Numbered from the stretch's first letter, positions 22,757 through 34,386 are shown. The stretch is 64,000 nt of DNA from Paracoccus spongiarum (GCF_030732095.1 NZ_JAVAMQ010000010.1:98780-162779), one strand, 5' to 3'. Program-made: numbers and translations. The notes: generated by a model from the letters alone, not told the origin.

Positions 22757-22929
22757 CGTTCACATCTAGTGAAAATGCGCTGCGAAAGAAGGGTGACACG
22801 CGCACCGGTTGTCAGGCATCACGGAAGTGAACTGGACTTGCAGCGGGGGCGGGCCTATGGTCCGGCAGGTTCTGTCTGACGACCGGCATGGCGGGCCGGG
22901 CAGAACGTGGTGGATGGTGACGGACAGCC

Positions 22930-23583
22930 ATGCTGGAATTTGACAATGTCTCGAAGTCCTTCTGGACCGGGACGCAGCACAAGGTGATCCTGGATCAGGC
23001 CTCGTTCCGGGTCGAGCTTGGCAATTCCCTGGGCATCCTGGCGCCCAACGGCACCGGCAAGACCACCCTCATCAACATGATGTGCGGCCTGGAAAAGCCC
23101 GACGAGGGCAAGATCCGCCGCGAAAGCCGCATCTCGTTCCCGCTGGGCTTCATGGGCGGCGTCGTCGGCAGGCATTCGGCCAACGAGAACGCCCGCTACA
23201 TCGCCCGCATCTACGGGCTGGACCCGGACTACGTGTCGGCCTTTGCGCGATGGCTCAGCGATATCGGTGAATATTTCGACATGCCGGTGGGCACCTATTC
23301 GGCGGGGATGCGGCAGCGCTTTTCCTTCGCGCTGCTGCTGTCTCTGGAATTCGACATCTACCTGATCGACGAGGGCATGCCGCAGACGATGGATGCCGAG
23401 TTCAACCGCCGCGCGGGTGCGGTGCTGTTCGACCGGCTGCGGGCCTCGACGGTGGTGATCGTGTCGCACCAGGCCCAGACGATCGAGAAATTCTGCCGGA
23501 ACGCGGCCATCCTGCGCGACGGAAAGCTGTACATGTTCGAGTCCCTTGACGAGGCCAAGCAGTATTATGACTACACCGCCTAA
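22930..23583 (+). CDS. kpsT: Capsule polysaccharide export ATP-binding protein (KpsT-like)
   Basis: A 217-residue ABC ATPase that powers export of capsule across the inner membrane. The Walker A is APNGTGKT (residues 38-45), with Ala in place of the usual first Gly. The signature is SAGMRQR (about 124-130) instead of LSGGQ. The Walker B is YLIDEG (144-149). These variants are usual in KpsT-type exporters. The 3' end overlaps the kpsE-like gene by 17 bp. No KpsM permease gene is in the window. Confidence 0.88.
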   Translation: MLEFDNVSKSFWTGTQHKVILDQASFRVELGNSLGILAPNGTGKTTLINMMCGLEKPDEGKIRRESRISFPLGFMGGVVGRHSANENARYIARIYGLDPDYVSAFARWLSDIGEYFDMPVGTYSAGMRQRFSFALLLSLEFDIYLIDEGMPQTMDAEFNRRAGAVLFDRLRASTVVIVSHQAQTIEKFCRNAAILRDGKLYMFESLDEAKQYYDYTA

Positions 23584-25351
23584 GGCCCGCCGCTTTCACC
23601 TGTCGCCGACCGAATCCGTGCGTCCCGACACGGACCCCGATGCGGTTCCGCCCGCGGCCACCGCGCCGGTCCAAGGCGTGCGGATCGAACTTCGCAAGAA
23701 GGCCGACCTGCCGCCGCGCTTTGGTCTGGGCCCGGTCGGCGCGGGGTCCGAGGAGGAACGCGACCGCATGATGCGCAGCGAGCCCGTCGATGACGGTTTC
23801 GGAACCGCCGCGCCTGCGGGCGATCCGCCGCGCGCGGCCAACACCCCGGTGGCGGCGGCCGAGGACAAGGCCGCGCTGGCCCTGAAGCTGAAGGCGATCC
23901 GCGAGGAAAAGCTGACCGAACGGCAGTTGCGTATCGCCCGCCGCATCGCCACGCTGCACCAGATCCCGGTCGAATCAGACGAAGAGGCGGTCCTGCGGCT
24001 GCGCGAACGCGGGATCGATCCGTCCCATCGCGCCGCGCTGAGCCAGATCCTCGCCAATGCCGGAACCGCGGCGCAGGCCGCGCCGGCGCGCAACACCCCC
24101 GCCGTGGTTCCCGCGCCAAGGCCGCCCGCGACCGTCCGCCCCGGCACCGAGGTCGGGCCGTCGCGCCCGCCCTTGCCCTCGCGCGAGGCGCTGACCGAGG
24201 AACGCCGCGCGGCCGAGATCTACCGCATCCAGCGCGACATCGCCCGTCGTCGCCGTCGCCGCATGGCGATGCTGACGCTGCGGCTGCTGTTCTTCGTGGT
24301 CCTGCCGACGGCCCTTGCGGGCTGGTATTACTTCCGCATCGCCACCCCGCTTTACGCCACCTATTCTCAGTTCCAGATCCAGACGGCCGAGTCTGGCGGT
24401 GGCGGCGGGCTTGGCGGGCTGCTCAGCGGATCGCAGCTGGCCACCAACCCGGATTCGGTGGCGGTGCAGAGCTATCTGACCTCGCGCGATGCAATGCTGC
24501 GGCTGGATGGGGACAAGGGGTTCAAGCGCGCCTTCCAGGACCCGGCGATCGATCCGGTCAAGCGGCTGGACGCCGAGGCCACGAACGAGGCGGCCTACCG
24601 GGTCTATCTGGATTCGGTGAAGATCGGCTATGACCCGACCGAGGGCGTGCTGGACATGGAGGTGATCGCCCCGGACCCGCGCCTCAGTCAGGAATTCTCG
24701 CTTGCGCTGATCGACTATGCGGAAGAGCAGGTCGACCGGATGACCTCTCGGCTGCGCGACGACCAGATGGCTGGCGCCAGCCGGAACTACGAGGACGCCG
24801 AGGCAAAGGTGCTGGCCGCGCAGCGCCGCGTCCAGGAGTTGCAGCAGGAACTGGGTGTGCTGGACCCGGTCGCCGAGGGCTCGGTGGTTATGAACCAGAT
24901 CGCGGTGCTGGAGGGCCAGCTGGCGACCAAGCAGCTGGAACTGGGCCAACTGCTGGCCAATCCGCAGCCCCAGCAAAGCCGCGTCGCGGGGCTCAGGGGC
25001 GATATCCGGCGCCTCGGCGACATGATCGCCGAGACCCGGCTGCAACTGACCGAGGGCAGCGACCGGCGCAGCTCGCTGGCCGCCATCTCGGGCGAGTTGC
25101 GGATCGCCGAAAGCGACCTGCTGACCCGCCAGGAACTGCTGGCCGCCGCCGCCGCGCAGATGGAAACGGCGCGGATCGAGGCGAACAAGCAGGTGCGCTA
25201 CCTGTCGCTGTCGGTGGCGCCGGTGCCGCCGGACGAGGCGACCTATCCCAAGGCGTTCCAGAACACGCTGGTGGCTTTCCTGATCTTTTCGGGTATCTAT
25301 CTGATGCTGTCCCTGACAGCCTCGATCCTTCGCGAACAGGTATCCACATGA
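23567..25351 (+). CDS. kpsE: Capsule export inner-membrane chain-length/KpsE-like protein
   Basis: A 594-residue protein. The first 230 residues are a Pro/Ala/Arg-rich, probably disordered cytosolic region. Transmembrane segments lie at about 233-256 (MAMLTLRLLFFVVLPTALAG) and 566-588 (NTLVAFLIFSGIYLMLSLTA). A long periplasmic coiled coil lies between them, rich in Glu/Gln with heptads such as QRRVQELQQELG. This is the KpsE/RkpR polysaccharide co-polymerase plan. ATG 23567 lies inside kpsT. A TTG at 23546 would add 7 residues. Confidence 0.85.
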   Translation: MTTPPKARRFHLSPTESVRPDTDPDAVPPAATAPVQGVRIELRKKADLPPRFGLGPVGAGSEEERDRMMRSEPVDDGFGTAAPAGDPPRAANTPVAAAEDKAALALKLKAIREEKLTERQLRIARRIATLHQIPVESDEEAVLRLRERGIDPSHRAALSQILANAGTAAQAAPARNTPAVVPAPRPPATVRPGTEVGPSRPPLPSREALTEERRAAEIYRIQRDIARRRRRRMAMLTLRLLFFVVLPTALAGWYYFRIATPLYATYSQFQIQTAESGGGGGLGGLLSGSQLATNPDSVAVQSYLTSRDAMLRLDGDKGFKRAFQDPAIDPVKRLDAEATNEAAYRVYLDSVKIGYDPTEGVLDMEVIAPDPRLSQEFSLALIDYAEEQVDRMTSRLRDDQMAGASRNYEDAEAKVLAAQRRVQELQQELGVLDPVAEGSVVMNQIAVLEGQLATKQLELGQLLANPQPQQSRVAGLRGDIRRLGDMIAETRLQLTEGSDRRSSLAAISGELRIAESDLLTRQELLAAAAAQMETARIEANKQVRYLSLSVAPVPPDEATYPKAFQNTLVAFLIFSGIYLMLSLTASILREQVST

Positions 25352-26190
25352 CCCAGGCACGCCATGTCCAGATCGGCGATCTCAGCTGCGGAAACGACCT
25401 GCCCCTGACCGTCATCGCAGGTCCGTGCCAGCTGGAATCGCTGGACCATGCGCTGATGATTGCGGAACGCATGGCCGATGCCTGCGCGGCGGCGGGCGCG
25501 GGCTATGTCTTCAAGGCAAGCTACGACAAGGCGAACCGGACCTCGCTGAGGGGGCGGCGCGGGCTTGGGATCGAGGAGGGGCTCGAGATCCTCGCGACGG
25601 TGCGACAGCGGCTGGGCTGCCCGGTGCTGACCGACGTGCATGACGCCGCGCAGGCGGTGCAGGCCGCCAAGCTGGTTGATGTGATCCAGATCCCGGCCTT
25701 CCTGTGCCGGCAGACCGACCTGTTGCTGGCGGCGGGTGAGACCGGCGCGGTCATCAACGTGAAGAAGGGACAGTTCCTGGCGCCCTGGGACATGCCGAAT
25801 GTCGCCGACAAGGTCGCTTCGACCGGCAATGACCGTATCCTGCTGACCGAGCGCGGTGCCAGCTTTGGCTACAACACGCTGGTCGCGGACATGCGGTCGC
25901 TGCCGATCATGGCGCGGACCGGCTATCCGGTCATCATGGACGCCACCCATTCGGTGCAGCAGCCGGGCGGGCAGGGCGGATCCTCGGGCGGGCAGCGCGA
26001 ATTTGCGCCGGTCATGGCCCGTGCCGCGGTCTCGCTGGGCGTGGCGGGCGTGTTCATCGAGACGCACGAGGCACCCGATACCGCGCCCTCGGACGGTCCC
26101 AACATGATCCCGCTGGACCAGATGGCCGGGCTCGTCGCCTCGCTGATGCGGTTCGACGCCCTGGCGAAGGCCGATCCGATCCGCGCATGA
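25348..26190 (+). CDS. kdsA: 3-deoxy-8-phosphooctulonate synthase (Kdo8P synthase)
   Basis: A 280-residue enzyme condensing arabinose-5-phosphate and phosphoenolpyruvate to Kdo-8-phosphate. Motifs are VIAGPCQLES, FKASYDKANRTS, VLTDVHD, VINVKKGQFLAPWDM and VIMDATHSVQQPGGQGG. The length is normal. The start overlaps the kpsE-like stop by ATGA. Its place in a capsule operon suggests a Kdo supply for capsule linkage as well as for lipopolysaccharide. Confidence 0.95.
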   Translation: MTQARHVQIGDLSCGNDLPLTVIAGPCQLESLDHALMIAERMADACAAAGAGYVFKASYDKANRTSLRGRRGLGIEEGLEILATVRQRLGCPVLTDVHDAAQAVQAAKLVDVIQIPAFLCRQTDLLLAAGETGAVINVKKGQFLAPWDMPNVADKVASTGNDRILLTERGASFGYNTLVADMRSLPIMARTGYPVIMDATHSVQQPGGQGGSSGGQREFAPVMARAAVSLGVAGVFIETHEAPDTAPSDGPNMIPLDQMAGLVASLMRFDALAKADPIRA

Positions 26191-27506
26191 CGCGCATCGC
26201 CGCCCTTGCCACGACGCTGATCCTGGCGCTTTTCGCGGCCCTGCCGCTGGCCGCGCAGGAGGCCGAGGCCGAGGCGCAGCTGCCCAGCGGGACGATCTCG
26301 GTCAAGGACAACGCCGCGATCGACCTGGCGATCCGCAACCGGATCGACAGCATCCTGGCTCAGGTGGCGGCCTTCGATGCGGTCCGGGCGCATGTCGATG
26401 CGGGGATCGTGACGCTGACCGGCGAGGTCACCGAGCAGGAGACGATCGACCGGCTGAACGCGCTGATCGCGCGCATCGACGGCGTCGCCACGATCGAGGA
26501 TCGCGTGAGGCTCAGCACCGATATCGGGATGCGGCTCGGCTCGGTGCGCGACCGCTTCGTGCAGCGCGTCAGCCAGGTCGTCGCCGGCCTGCCCTTCGTG
26601 CTTCTGGGGCTGGTCGTCGGCGGCAGCATCGTCGTGATCGGCGGCTGGTTGTCGCGACGCCAGAAGACCCTGGCGCGAATCGCCCCCAACCCCTTCATCG
26701 CCGATTTCCTCGCCCAGTGCCTGCGCCTGACCGCGTGGATCGTGGCGCTGGTGGTGGCGCTGGACCTGATGGAGGCGACCGCGCTTCTGGGCACCTTGCT
26801 GGGCGCGGCGGGCATCTTTGGCCTGTCGCTGTCCTTCGCGGCGCGCGACAGCATCGAAAGCTTCGTCGCGACCATCCTGCTGTCCCTGCGCCAGCCGTTC
26901 CGGCCCAACGACCTGATCGAGATCGCGGGCCAGCGCGGGCGGGTGATCCGCATGACCAGCCGCGGCACCACGCTGCTGACGCTTGACGGAAACCACATCC
27001 GCTTCCCGAACCAGATCGTCTACAAGGCGGTGCTGACCAACTTCACCCGCAATCCCGAACGGCGCTTCCTGGTCGACCTGACCGTCGACCCGGTCTCGAA
27101 TCTCGGCGCCGCCCGCGACCTGGCCCTGCAGACCCTGGCGCAGATGGATTTCGTGCTGCCCCGGCCCGAGCCGGTCGCATGGGTCGAAGCCGCCGGCAAT
27201 GAGTTCCTGGTGATCCGTGCCGGGGGCTGGGTGTCGCAGGACGGCACCGATTTCGATCTGGCCCGCGGCGAGGCGTTTCGCCGGCTGCGCGAGGCGCTTG
27301 ATCAGGCGGGCTTTGCCGTACCCGAGCCGATCCACCGGATCGACCTCGAGGGTGCGCGGCACGGCACGGCCGCCCCGACCGCGGCGCCTTCGGCCGGCCC
27401 CGCGCCGCTGCCTGACCTCAGTCCCGATGCCGCATTCGAGCAGCTCGTCGACCGCCAGCGCCTCGATGACGGCCGCAACCTGCTGAATCAGAAGCCGCGT
27501 CCCTAG
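26187..27506 (+). CDS. Mechanosensitive ion channel with N-terminal BON domain
   Basis: A 439-residue protein: signal peptide (residues 1-24), a BON domain at about 38-112 (VRAHVDAGIVTLTGEVTEQ), then three transmembrane helices (about 132-155, 177-198, 203-220), with GLSLSFAARDSIESFVA as the MscS pore-lining/beta domain junction. The cytosolic part is MscS-like. It probably releases solutes on turgor stress. Its ATGA overlap with kdsA suggests a link to envelope synthesis. The tail after residue 385 is Ala/Pro-rich. Confidence 0.85.
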   Translation: MTRIAALATTLILALFAALPLAAQEAEAEAQLPSGTISVKDNAAIDLAIRNRIDSILAQVAAFDAVRAHVDAGIVTLTGEVTEQETIDRLNALIARIDGVATIEDRVRLSTDIGMRLGSVRDRFVQRVSQVVAGLPFVLLGLVVGGSIVVIGGWLSRRQKTLARIAPNPFIADFLAQCLRLTAWIVALVVALDLMEATALLGTLLGAAGIFGLSLSFAARDSIESFVATILLSLRQPFRPNDLIEIAGQRGRVIRMTSRGTTLLTLDGNHIRFPNQIVYKAVLTNFTRNPERRFLVDLTVDPVSNLGAARDLALQTLAQMDFVLPRPEPVAWVEAAGNEFLVIRAGGWVSQDGTDFDLARGEAFRRLREALDQAGFAVPEPIHRIDLEGARHGTAAPTAAPSAGPAPLPDLSPDAAFEQLVDRQRLDDGRNLLNQKPRP

Positions 27507-28687
27507 AGTGTGGCGGCGGCCCGGCCCGCAGCATCGGCCGAGGCCCAGGCCCATTGGAAGTTGTAGCCGCCCAGCCATCCCGTCACGTCCACGCATTCGC
27601 CGATGAAGTGCAGTCCCGGCACCGTGCGGGCCTCCATGCTGCGGGCGTCCAGGTCTCGGGTGTCGATGCCGCCCAGGGTCACCTCGGCCGTGCGATAGCC
27701 CTCGGTGCCGACCGGACGCAAGTGCCAGCGGTTGACCCGCGCGCCTACCGCCTCAAGGACCGCGTTCGGCTGATCGGCCAGCCGCGCATCGGGAAGCCCA
27801 AGTTCCGCCACGACATGCTGGGCCAGGCGCTCGGGCAGATGCCGCGACAACGTCGTGGCAAGGCCGACCCGTCCAGCCTTGCCGCGCGCCGCCTTCAGCG
27901 CGGCCGCGATGTCGAGATCGGGGGCAAGGTCGATCCGCAGCGCCTCGCCGGGCTGCCAGAAGCTGGAAATCTGCAGGATCACCGGGCCGCTGATGCCGCG
28001 ATGGGTGAACAGCAGCGCATCGCGGAAGGCAGCACCGCCATGGGCTATCGCCGCCTCGACCGACAGCCCGGCCAGCGGCCTGCACAGCGCCAGATCCTGC
28101 TCGGCAAAGCTCAGCGGGACGAGACCGGGCCGGGTCTCGAGGCAGCGCAGACCGAAGGCGCGGGCGACCTCGTAGCCATAGCCGGTCGCGCCCATCTTCG
28201 GGATCGACTTTCCGCCAGTGGCGACCACCACCCGCGCCGCGCTGATCGGGCCCTGTCCGGTGTCGATCCGGAACCGGTCGCCGATATGGCGCACCTCGCC
28301 AAGTGCGCATCCAAGGCGCAGATCGGCACCCCTCATCCGGTCCAGCAGCATGCCCGTGATCTGGGTGGCCTTGCCATCGCAGAACAATTGGCCTTGCGTC
28401 TTTTCATGCCAGGCGATGCCTGCGCGATCGACCAGCGCGACGAAATCGGCGGGCGAAAACCGGGCCAGCGCGCTCGCGGCGAAGCGCGGATTGGCCGAGA
28501 TGAACCGGTCGGGGGCCGCCGCCATGTTGGTGAAGTTGCAGCGCCCCCCGCCGGAAATGCGGATCTTGTCGCCCGGACGGGCCGCGTGATCCAGCACGAC
28601 GACACGCCGCCCCTGCGCCAGGGACAACCCCGCGCAGAACAGCCCCGCCGCCCCGGCGCCCAATATGGCAAGATCCACATGCTCCAT
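27503..28687 (-). CDS. NAD(P)/FAD-dependent oxidoreductase, HI0933/YhiN family
   Basis: A 394-residue flavoprotein. AILGAGAAGLFCAGL binds the FAD ADP moiety, DKIRISGGGRCNFTN is the family-specific motif, and VVVATGGKSIPKMGATGYGY and GYNFQWAWASADAAGR follow near the middle and end. Members are conserved in most bacteria, but the reaction is not firmly known. It is convergent with the BON-MscS gene, sharing 4 bp at the stops. Confidence 0.9.
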   Translation of the reverse strand: MEHVDLAILGAGAAGLFCAGLSLAQGRRVVVLDHAARPGDKIRISGGGRCNFTNMAAAPDRFISANPRFAASALARFSPADFVALVDRAGIAWHEKTQGQLFCDGKATQITGMLLDRMRGADLRLGCALGEVRHIGDRFRIDTGQGPISAARVVVATGGKSIPKMGATGYGYEVARAFGLRCLETRPGLVPLSFAEQDLALCRPLAGLSVEAAIAHGGAAFRDALLFTHRGISGPVILQISSFWQPGEALRIDLAPDLDIAAALKAARGKAGRVGLATTLSRHLPERLAQHVVAELGLPDARLADQPNAVLEAVGARVNRWHLRPVGTEGYRTAEVTLGGIDTRDLDARSMEARTVPGLHFIGECVDVTGWLGGYNFQWAWASADAAGRAAATL

Positions 28688-28781
28688 CCCGCGCGCTTAA
28701 TGGTCGTCGCCCGCCGAGGCAAGTTTCGGCATTTTTCGACTTGAACCCCCCTCTCGTCTTGGCTATTCACCCCCGCACGGT

Positions 28782-28856
28782 TGGGGCGTGGCCAAGTGGT
28801 AAGGCATCGGTTTTTGGTACCGTGTACCGTAGGTTCGAATCCTACCGCCCCAGCCA
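28782..28856 (+). tRNA. tRNA-Gln (anticodon TTG), CCA encoded
   Basis: The acceptor stem TGGGGCG (28782-28788) pairs with CGCCCCA (28846-28852). The anticodon loop TTTTGGT gives TTG, and the T-arm reads GGTTCGAATCC. Discriminator G and an encoded CCA end at 28856. Accessory DNA follows directly downstream, so this tRNA end may have served as an integration target, although no second copy of its 3' end was found in the window. Confidence 0.97.
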
Positions 28857-29676
28857 GTCATCCGGAAATTTCAGCAAGAACAGCGACCCGAGATCTGCCG
28901 ATCGATGCCGCGTGTGACAGCCTGGCGAGGGTGTGACACAGGCTGTGACACAGCGCGGCTCGCGCCGCCGGCCCCGGCCCCTGCCGCGTCGCCGCCCGGC
29001 CGGTCCTGGGCTGCATCGCTGCTGCCCCACGTCTACGCCTGTCGGCGGATTCCGCGCCTTGTGGCAGAAAAATGCGGCCGCGCGTTTCTGACCCTGTCGC
29101 TCCGAGCCTGCTTCCTGTCCGAGGCACTGGGCCGGGCGGCCCGTCACCTCCTCGTGCTGGGAACGCTGGCGTCCTGGCATTCTTTCAGCCCGATGACCGG
29201 GTAGCGAGCGGCGGCAGCGCGCGCCACGGTTGGTGTTCGGTCGAACAGCCAGACCGCTTTCTCGCTCTGCGCGAAAAAAGGAATGCCGTCGGCGGACCTG
29301 CCCAAATGCGATTCAAGAGGGGAAGGCCAGCCAAGCGGCTGCGCGTCGGCGCCGATGGCTTTGAGGAAGAAGTTGTCGCAGGTCTCAACATCGATCATCC
29401 TGCCCAGCGCGGCGCATTTTCGCTGGAACTCGGCCCATGCTGCACGGGAACCTGATGATGATGGCGATGGCGATCTGGATGCCGCTCCGGATGTTCTGGC
29501 TGGGGTAGCCCAGATTGCTGCACATGCAGTTCTACAGCTGACATCCTCTACCTGTTCGCGATCTGAGCCGATGATCGTCGTGATGGGCATCGTCGGCACA
29601 GTTGTGGTCTTGTTGGTCCGCGTATTCCTGGCGCGCATTTCCGATAAGGGGGTGCTCACAACCGAAAAGAAAGGGC
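28857..29676. other. About 0.8 kb without a firm gene, downstream of tRNA-Gln
   Basis: It starts with repeated TGTGACA words (28916-28952), then GC-rich sequence. A minus-strand frame ending at 29144 contains a plausible protein-like stretch (IDVETCDNFFLKAIGADAQ, SPLESHLGRSADGIPFFA) of about 100 residues that I cannot assign. It may be a gene fragment. On the + strand, short hydrophobic Met-rich frames near 29446 and 29571 resemble small membrane proteins of copper loci but are broken. Confidence 0.4.
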
Positions 29677-29707
29677 TTGAGCTTCCAGTCACTGGAAGCC
29701 GCAAGGT
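29677..29707 (+). promoter_or_regulatory. CueR-type promoter upstream of copA
   Basis: The -35 is TTGAGC (29677-29682), followed by a 19-bp spacer containing the dyad CTTCCAG-TCA-CTGGAAG and a -10 CAAGGT (29702-29707). A 19-bp spacer with a central dyad is the hallmark of promoters activated by MerR-family proteins. The same dyad occurs at three other sites in the copper block. The predicted transcript starts near 29714. Confidence 0.85.
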
Positions 29708-29736
29708 GATGCATGACATTGAAAGGTTGGCAGGAC

Positions 29737-32070
<2,334 letters not shown>

Positions 32071-32074
32071 AGGG

Positions 32075-32692
32075 ATGACGATGTCCGAAGACCCGAACCG
32101 GTGGGAAGACGTCTACTGGAGCAAAGAGGAGGCAGAGACAAGCTGGTTCGAAGACCGTCCGCAGGTATCGCTCGACCTCATCGCGGAGACTGGCGCGGGC
32201 AAGGACGCGGCCATCGTCGATGTCGGCGCCGGCTCATCGAGGCTGGTGGATTGCCTGCTGGAACACGGGTTCCGCCGTATCACGGTGCTCGACATCTCGG
32301 AAACCGCTCTCGCGAAGGCTCGCTCGCGACTGCCTCAGGATGCATCGATCGAATGGGTGGTGGCGGACGTCCTGCACTGGCAGCCCTCCGGCCGCTTCGA
32401 CGTCTGGCATGATCGGGCCGCGTTCCATTTCCTGACCGAGGCTTCCCATCAGGACACCTATTTGAAAGTCATGGATCAGACCTTGGTCTCCGGCGGCCAC
32501 GCCATCATTGGAACTTTCGCCCTCGATGGCCCGACATCGTGCAGCGGCTTGCCGGTCGCGCGCTATGATGCAGCCCTGCTTTCGGATCGGCTGGGCAGCG
32601 GGTATCGGCTGGTCCGATCGCTGAGCCACGCGCACCGAACGCCCTGGGGCAGCGTGCAGCGGTTTCATTTCGCGCTCTTTCAGAAGGTCTGA
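32075..32692 (+). CDS. Class I SAM-dependent methyltransferase
   Basis: A 205-residue protein. AIVDVGAGSSRLVDCLL is the SAM-binding loop, followed by VLDISETALAKAR (ribose-binding Asp) and WVVADVLHW. It sits 4 bp after copA on the same strand, so it is probably co-transcribed and copper-induced. Similar methyltransferases accompany metal resistance genes, but the substrate is unknown. ATG 32075 and 32081 are both possible. Confidence 0.85.
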   Translation: MTMSEDPNRWEDVYWSKEEAETSWFEDRPQVSLDLIAETGAGKDAAIVDVGAGSSRLVDCLLEHGFRRITVLDISETALAKARSRLPQDASIEWVVADVLHWQPSGRFDVWHDRAAFHFLTEASHQDTYLKVMDQTLVSGGHAIIGTFALDGPTSCSGLPVARYDAALLSDRLGSGYRLVRSLSHAHRTPWGSVQRFHFALFQKV

Positions 32693-32709
32693 AGGGTGTC
32701 GTGAAAGCG

Positions 32710-33210
32710 TCAATCGGCAGCGGCGGCGTTCGACCTCTGCGCCTGCTGCTCGCGAATGTGTTCGGGCCAAGTTGATTTGATGTAGTCAAGGATCGCTTCG
32801 ATCTCGCTTTGCTCCAGCATGGAACCGAAGCCCGGCATGCCCGATGTGAAGGTCACGTCCATGTCGTCCAGGACAGCCTGACCGCCTCGGGTGATGTAGT
32901 CGATGAGCATCGCATCATCGTGATGCCAGGTGTGGCCGGTCTCGTCATGGGGCGGCGCTGGATAGAGCCCACTGGCGTCGGAGCTGCGCCAGTCGGGTTG
33001 TCCCTCCAGATCGACGCCGTGGCAGGCCGCGCAGTGCTCGACGTAAAGTTCTCGGCCGGAGCCGGTATCTGTCTTGGAGGCGTGGAGGAACGCCGCGGCC
33101 GGAAGCGGCATGAGCGCGATCATCGCGGATAATGCGGGCAACAGAAGTACATCGGGCAAGATGGGCTTGACCGGCATCCGGTGCGCCCGTCTGCGCCAGG
33201 ATCCGGCCAT
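32710..33210 (-). CDS. Cytochrome c family protein
   Basis: A 166-residue exported protein. A hydrophobic segment (residues about 19-36) ending PLPAAAF is the likely signal, followed by a single haem site CAACH and a distal Met candidate in SGMPGFGSML. It is the last gene of the cueR operon. Its ATG overlaps the stop of the preceding small gene (TGATG). Monohaem cytochromes of this kind accompany copper loci and may deliver electrons to a copper oxidase (inference). Confidence 0.85.
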   Translation of the reverse strand: MAGSWRRRAHRMPVKPILPDVLLLPALSAMIALMPLPAAAFLHASKTDTGSGRELYVEHCAACHGVDLEGQPDWRSSDASGLYPAPPHDETGHTWHHDDAMLIDYITRGGQAVLDDMDVTFTSGMPGFGSMLEQSEIEAILDYIKSTWPEHIREQQAQRSNAAAAD

Positions 33211-33317
33211 CAGCGAAAGAAGATGTATTTGACGAGGGCGGCGACAGCGAGCACCACGAGAATGGCGACCACCACGCCCCACAGTCCCATTCCCCACATC
33301 ATGCCGTCGCCCATCAT
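33210..33317 (-). CDS. Small membrane protein, 35 residues
   Basis: MMGDGMMWGMGLWGVVVAI begins the protein, and the rest is one hydrophobic helix ending KYIFFR. The ATG pair at 33312-33317 is preceded by GGAGATCGGAACG, a good ribosome-binding site. It lies 20 bp after cueR and is coupled to the cytochrome gene by TGATG. The Met-rich start suggests copper contact in the membrane. No family name can be given. Confidence 0.7.
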   Translation of the reverse strand: MMGDGMMWGMGLWGVVVAILVVLAVAALVKYIFFR

Positions 33318-33336
33318 CGTTCCGATCTCCTGAGTC

Positions 33337-33735
33337 CTAGTGGTCGCGCGACCTTCCCGAGAGCCCGTCGATGATCGGGCAGTCCGGGCGGGCGTCGCCG
33401 TGACAATTCTCGACAAGATGCCCGAGCATCTCCCGCAACCCGGTCAGTTCCGCGATCTTGCGGTCGATCTCGCCAAGCTTCTCGGTGGCGATCGCTTTCA
33501 CATCCGCGCTGGCGCGGTCGCGGTCGGTATAGAGGGAGAGCAACTGCCGACATTCCTCGACCGAAAACCCGAGGCTGCGGGACCGCTGGACGAAGCGCAG
33601 CCGGTGGACGTCCTCGTTGGAATAGTCGCGGTAGCCGTTGGCGGCCCGGTCGGCGGTGAGCAGACCGATGTCCTCGTAGTACCGGATCGTCTTGGGCGGG
33701 AGGCCCGATTGCCTGGCGGCTGTTCCGATGTTCAT
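33337..33735 (-). CDS. cueR: Copper-responsive MerR-family regulator (CueR)
   Basis: A 132-residue regulator: an N-terminal winged helix (MNIGTAARQSGLPPKTIRYY) and a long dimerisation helix. The C-terminal metal-binding loop has Cys111 and Cys119 (CHGDARPDCPI), the two-cysteine arrangement of Cu(I) sensors. It is transcribed from its own CueR-type promoter at 33763-33793 and leads an operon with the small membrane protein and the cytochrome. It probably controls all four CueR-type promoters in this block. Confidence 0.92.
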   Translation of the reverse strand: MNIGTAARQSGLPPKTIRYYEDIGLLTADRAANGYRDYSNEDVHRLRFVQRSRSLGFSVEECRQLLSLYTDRDRASADVKAIATEKLGEIDRKIAELTGLREMLGHLVENCHGDARPDCPIIDGLSGRSRDH

Positions 33736-33762
33736 GGCGTCGTCTCCGAAGCTGCTTCCACC

Positions 33763-33793
33763 ATTATAGGGGTTCCAGCCACTGGAAGCTCAA
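33763..33793 (-). promoter_or_regulatory. CueR-type promoter of the cueR operon
   Basis: On the minus strand: -35 TTGAGC (33793-33788), a 19-bp spacer with the dyad TTCCAG-TGG-CTGGAA, and a perfect -10 TATAAT (33768-33763). The best -10 of the four sites implies the highest basal activity, as suits an autoregulated sensor gene. Confidence 0.88.
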
Positions 33794-33855
33794 GAGGTTT
33801 CGAAGCGAAGAGACAGAAATGGCCGCGCGGCCTGCACCGCGCGGCCAGCTGAGTT

Positions 33856-34350
33856 TCAGTTGGCGTTCTCAGCCAGCCATGTGGTCATCTGCTCGATCTC
33901 GCCGACCTGTGCGGCAATGATCTCGCCAGCCAGTTCGATCATCTCGGGATCATCGCCATGCTCCAGAAGGACCTGAGCCATGTCGATGGCGCCCTGATGG
34001 TGTGCGATCATTCCGCAGGCAAAGGCCACGTCGGCATCCTCATTCATCATGCCTTCGTGCATGGCCGGCATGCTGATCATCATCCGGCGCATGTTTTCCT
34101 GGACATGCTCGGGCATGGACTCGAGATCCATGCCTCCCATACCCATCATGCCCATCATGCCGGAATCCATACCCCCCGGCTGATCATCCTGCATGCCACC
34201 ATGACCCATGGCCGAGTGATCCATACCGCCTGCTGCTGCAGCTGTCGTGCACTGCTCGGGGAGCTGGAATTCCGCGTCCTGCGCCAGCAAAGGCGTAGAG
34301 AATGCGGTTGCGGCGACAGCCGCGGCGAGGATCGTCTTTGCGATAGTCAT
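33856..34350 (-). CDS. DUF305 family Met-rich periplasmic protein
   Basis: A 164-residue protein with a signal peptide (MTIAKTILAAAVAATAFSTP, then LLAQ). A Met/His/Gly-rich linker (DSGMMGMMGMGGMD) precedes the DUF305 four-helix part with MIAHHQGAIDMAQVLLEHGD. Such proteins bind copper or silver in the periplasm. It is transcribed toward cueR, downstream of copZ and the Cys/His-rich protein gene. Confidence 0.88.
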   Translation of the reverse strand: MTIAKTILAAAVAATAFSTPLLAQDAEFQLPEQCTTAAAAGGMDHSAMGHGGMQDDQPGGMDSGMMGMMGMGGMDLESMPEHVQENMRRMMISMPAMHEGMMNEDADVAFACGMIAHHQGAIDMAQVLLEHGDDPEMIELAGEIIAAQVGEIEQMTTWLAENAN

Positions 34351-34386
34351 CTTGAGTTCTCCTAAATGTATTGGATTGTCGAGCGA

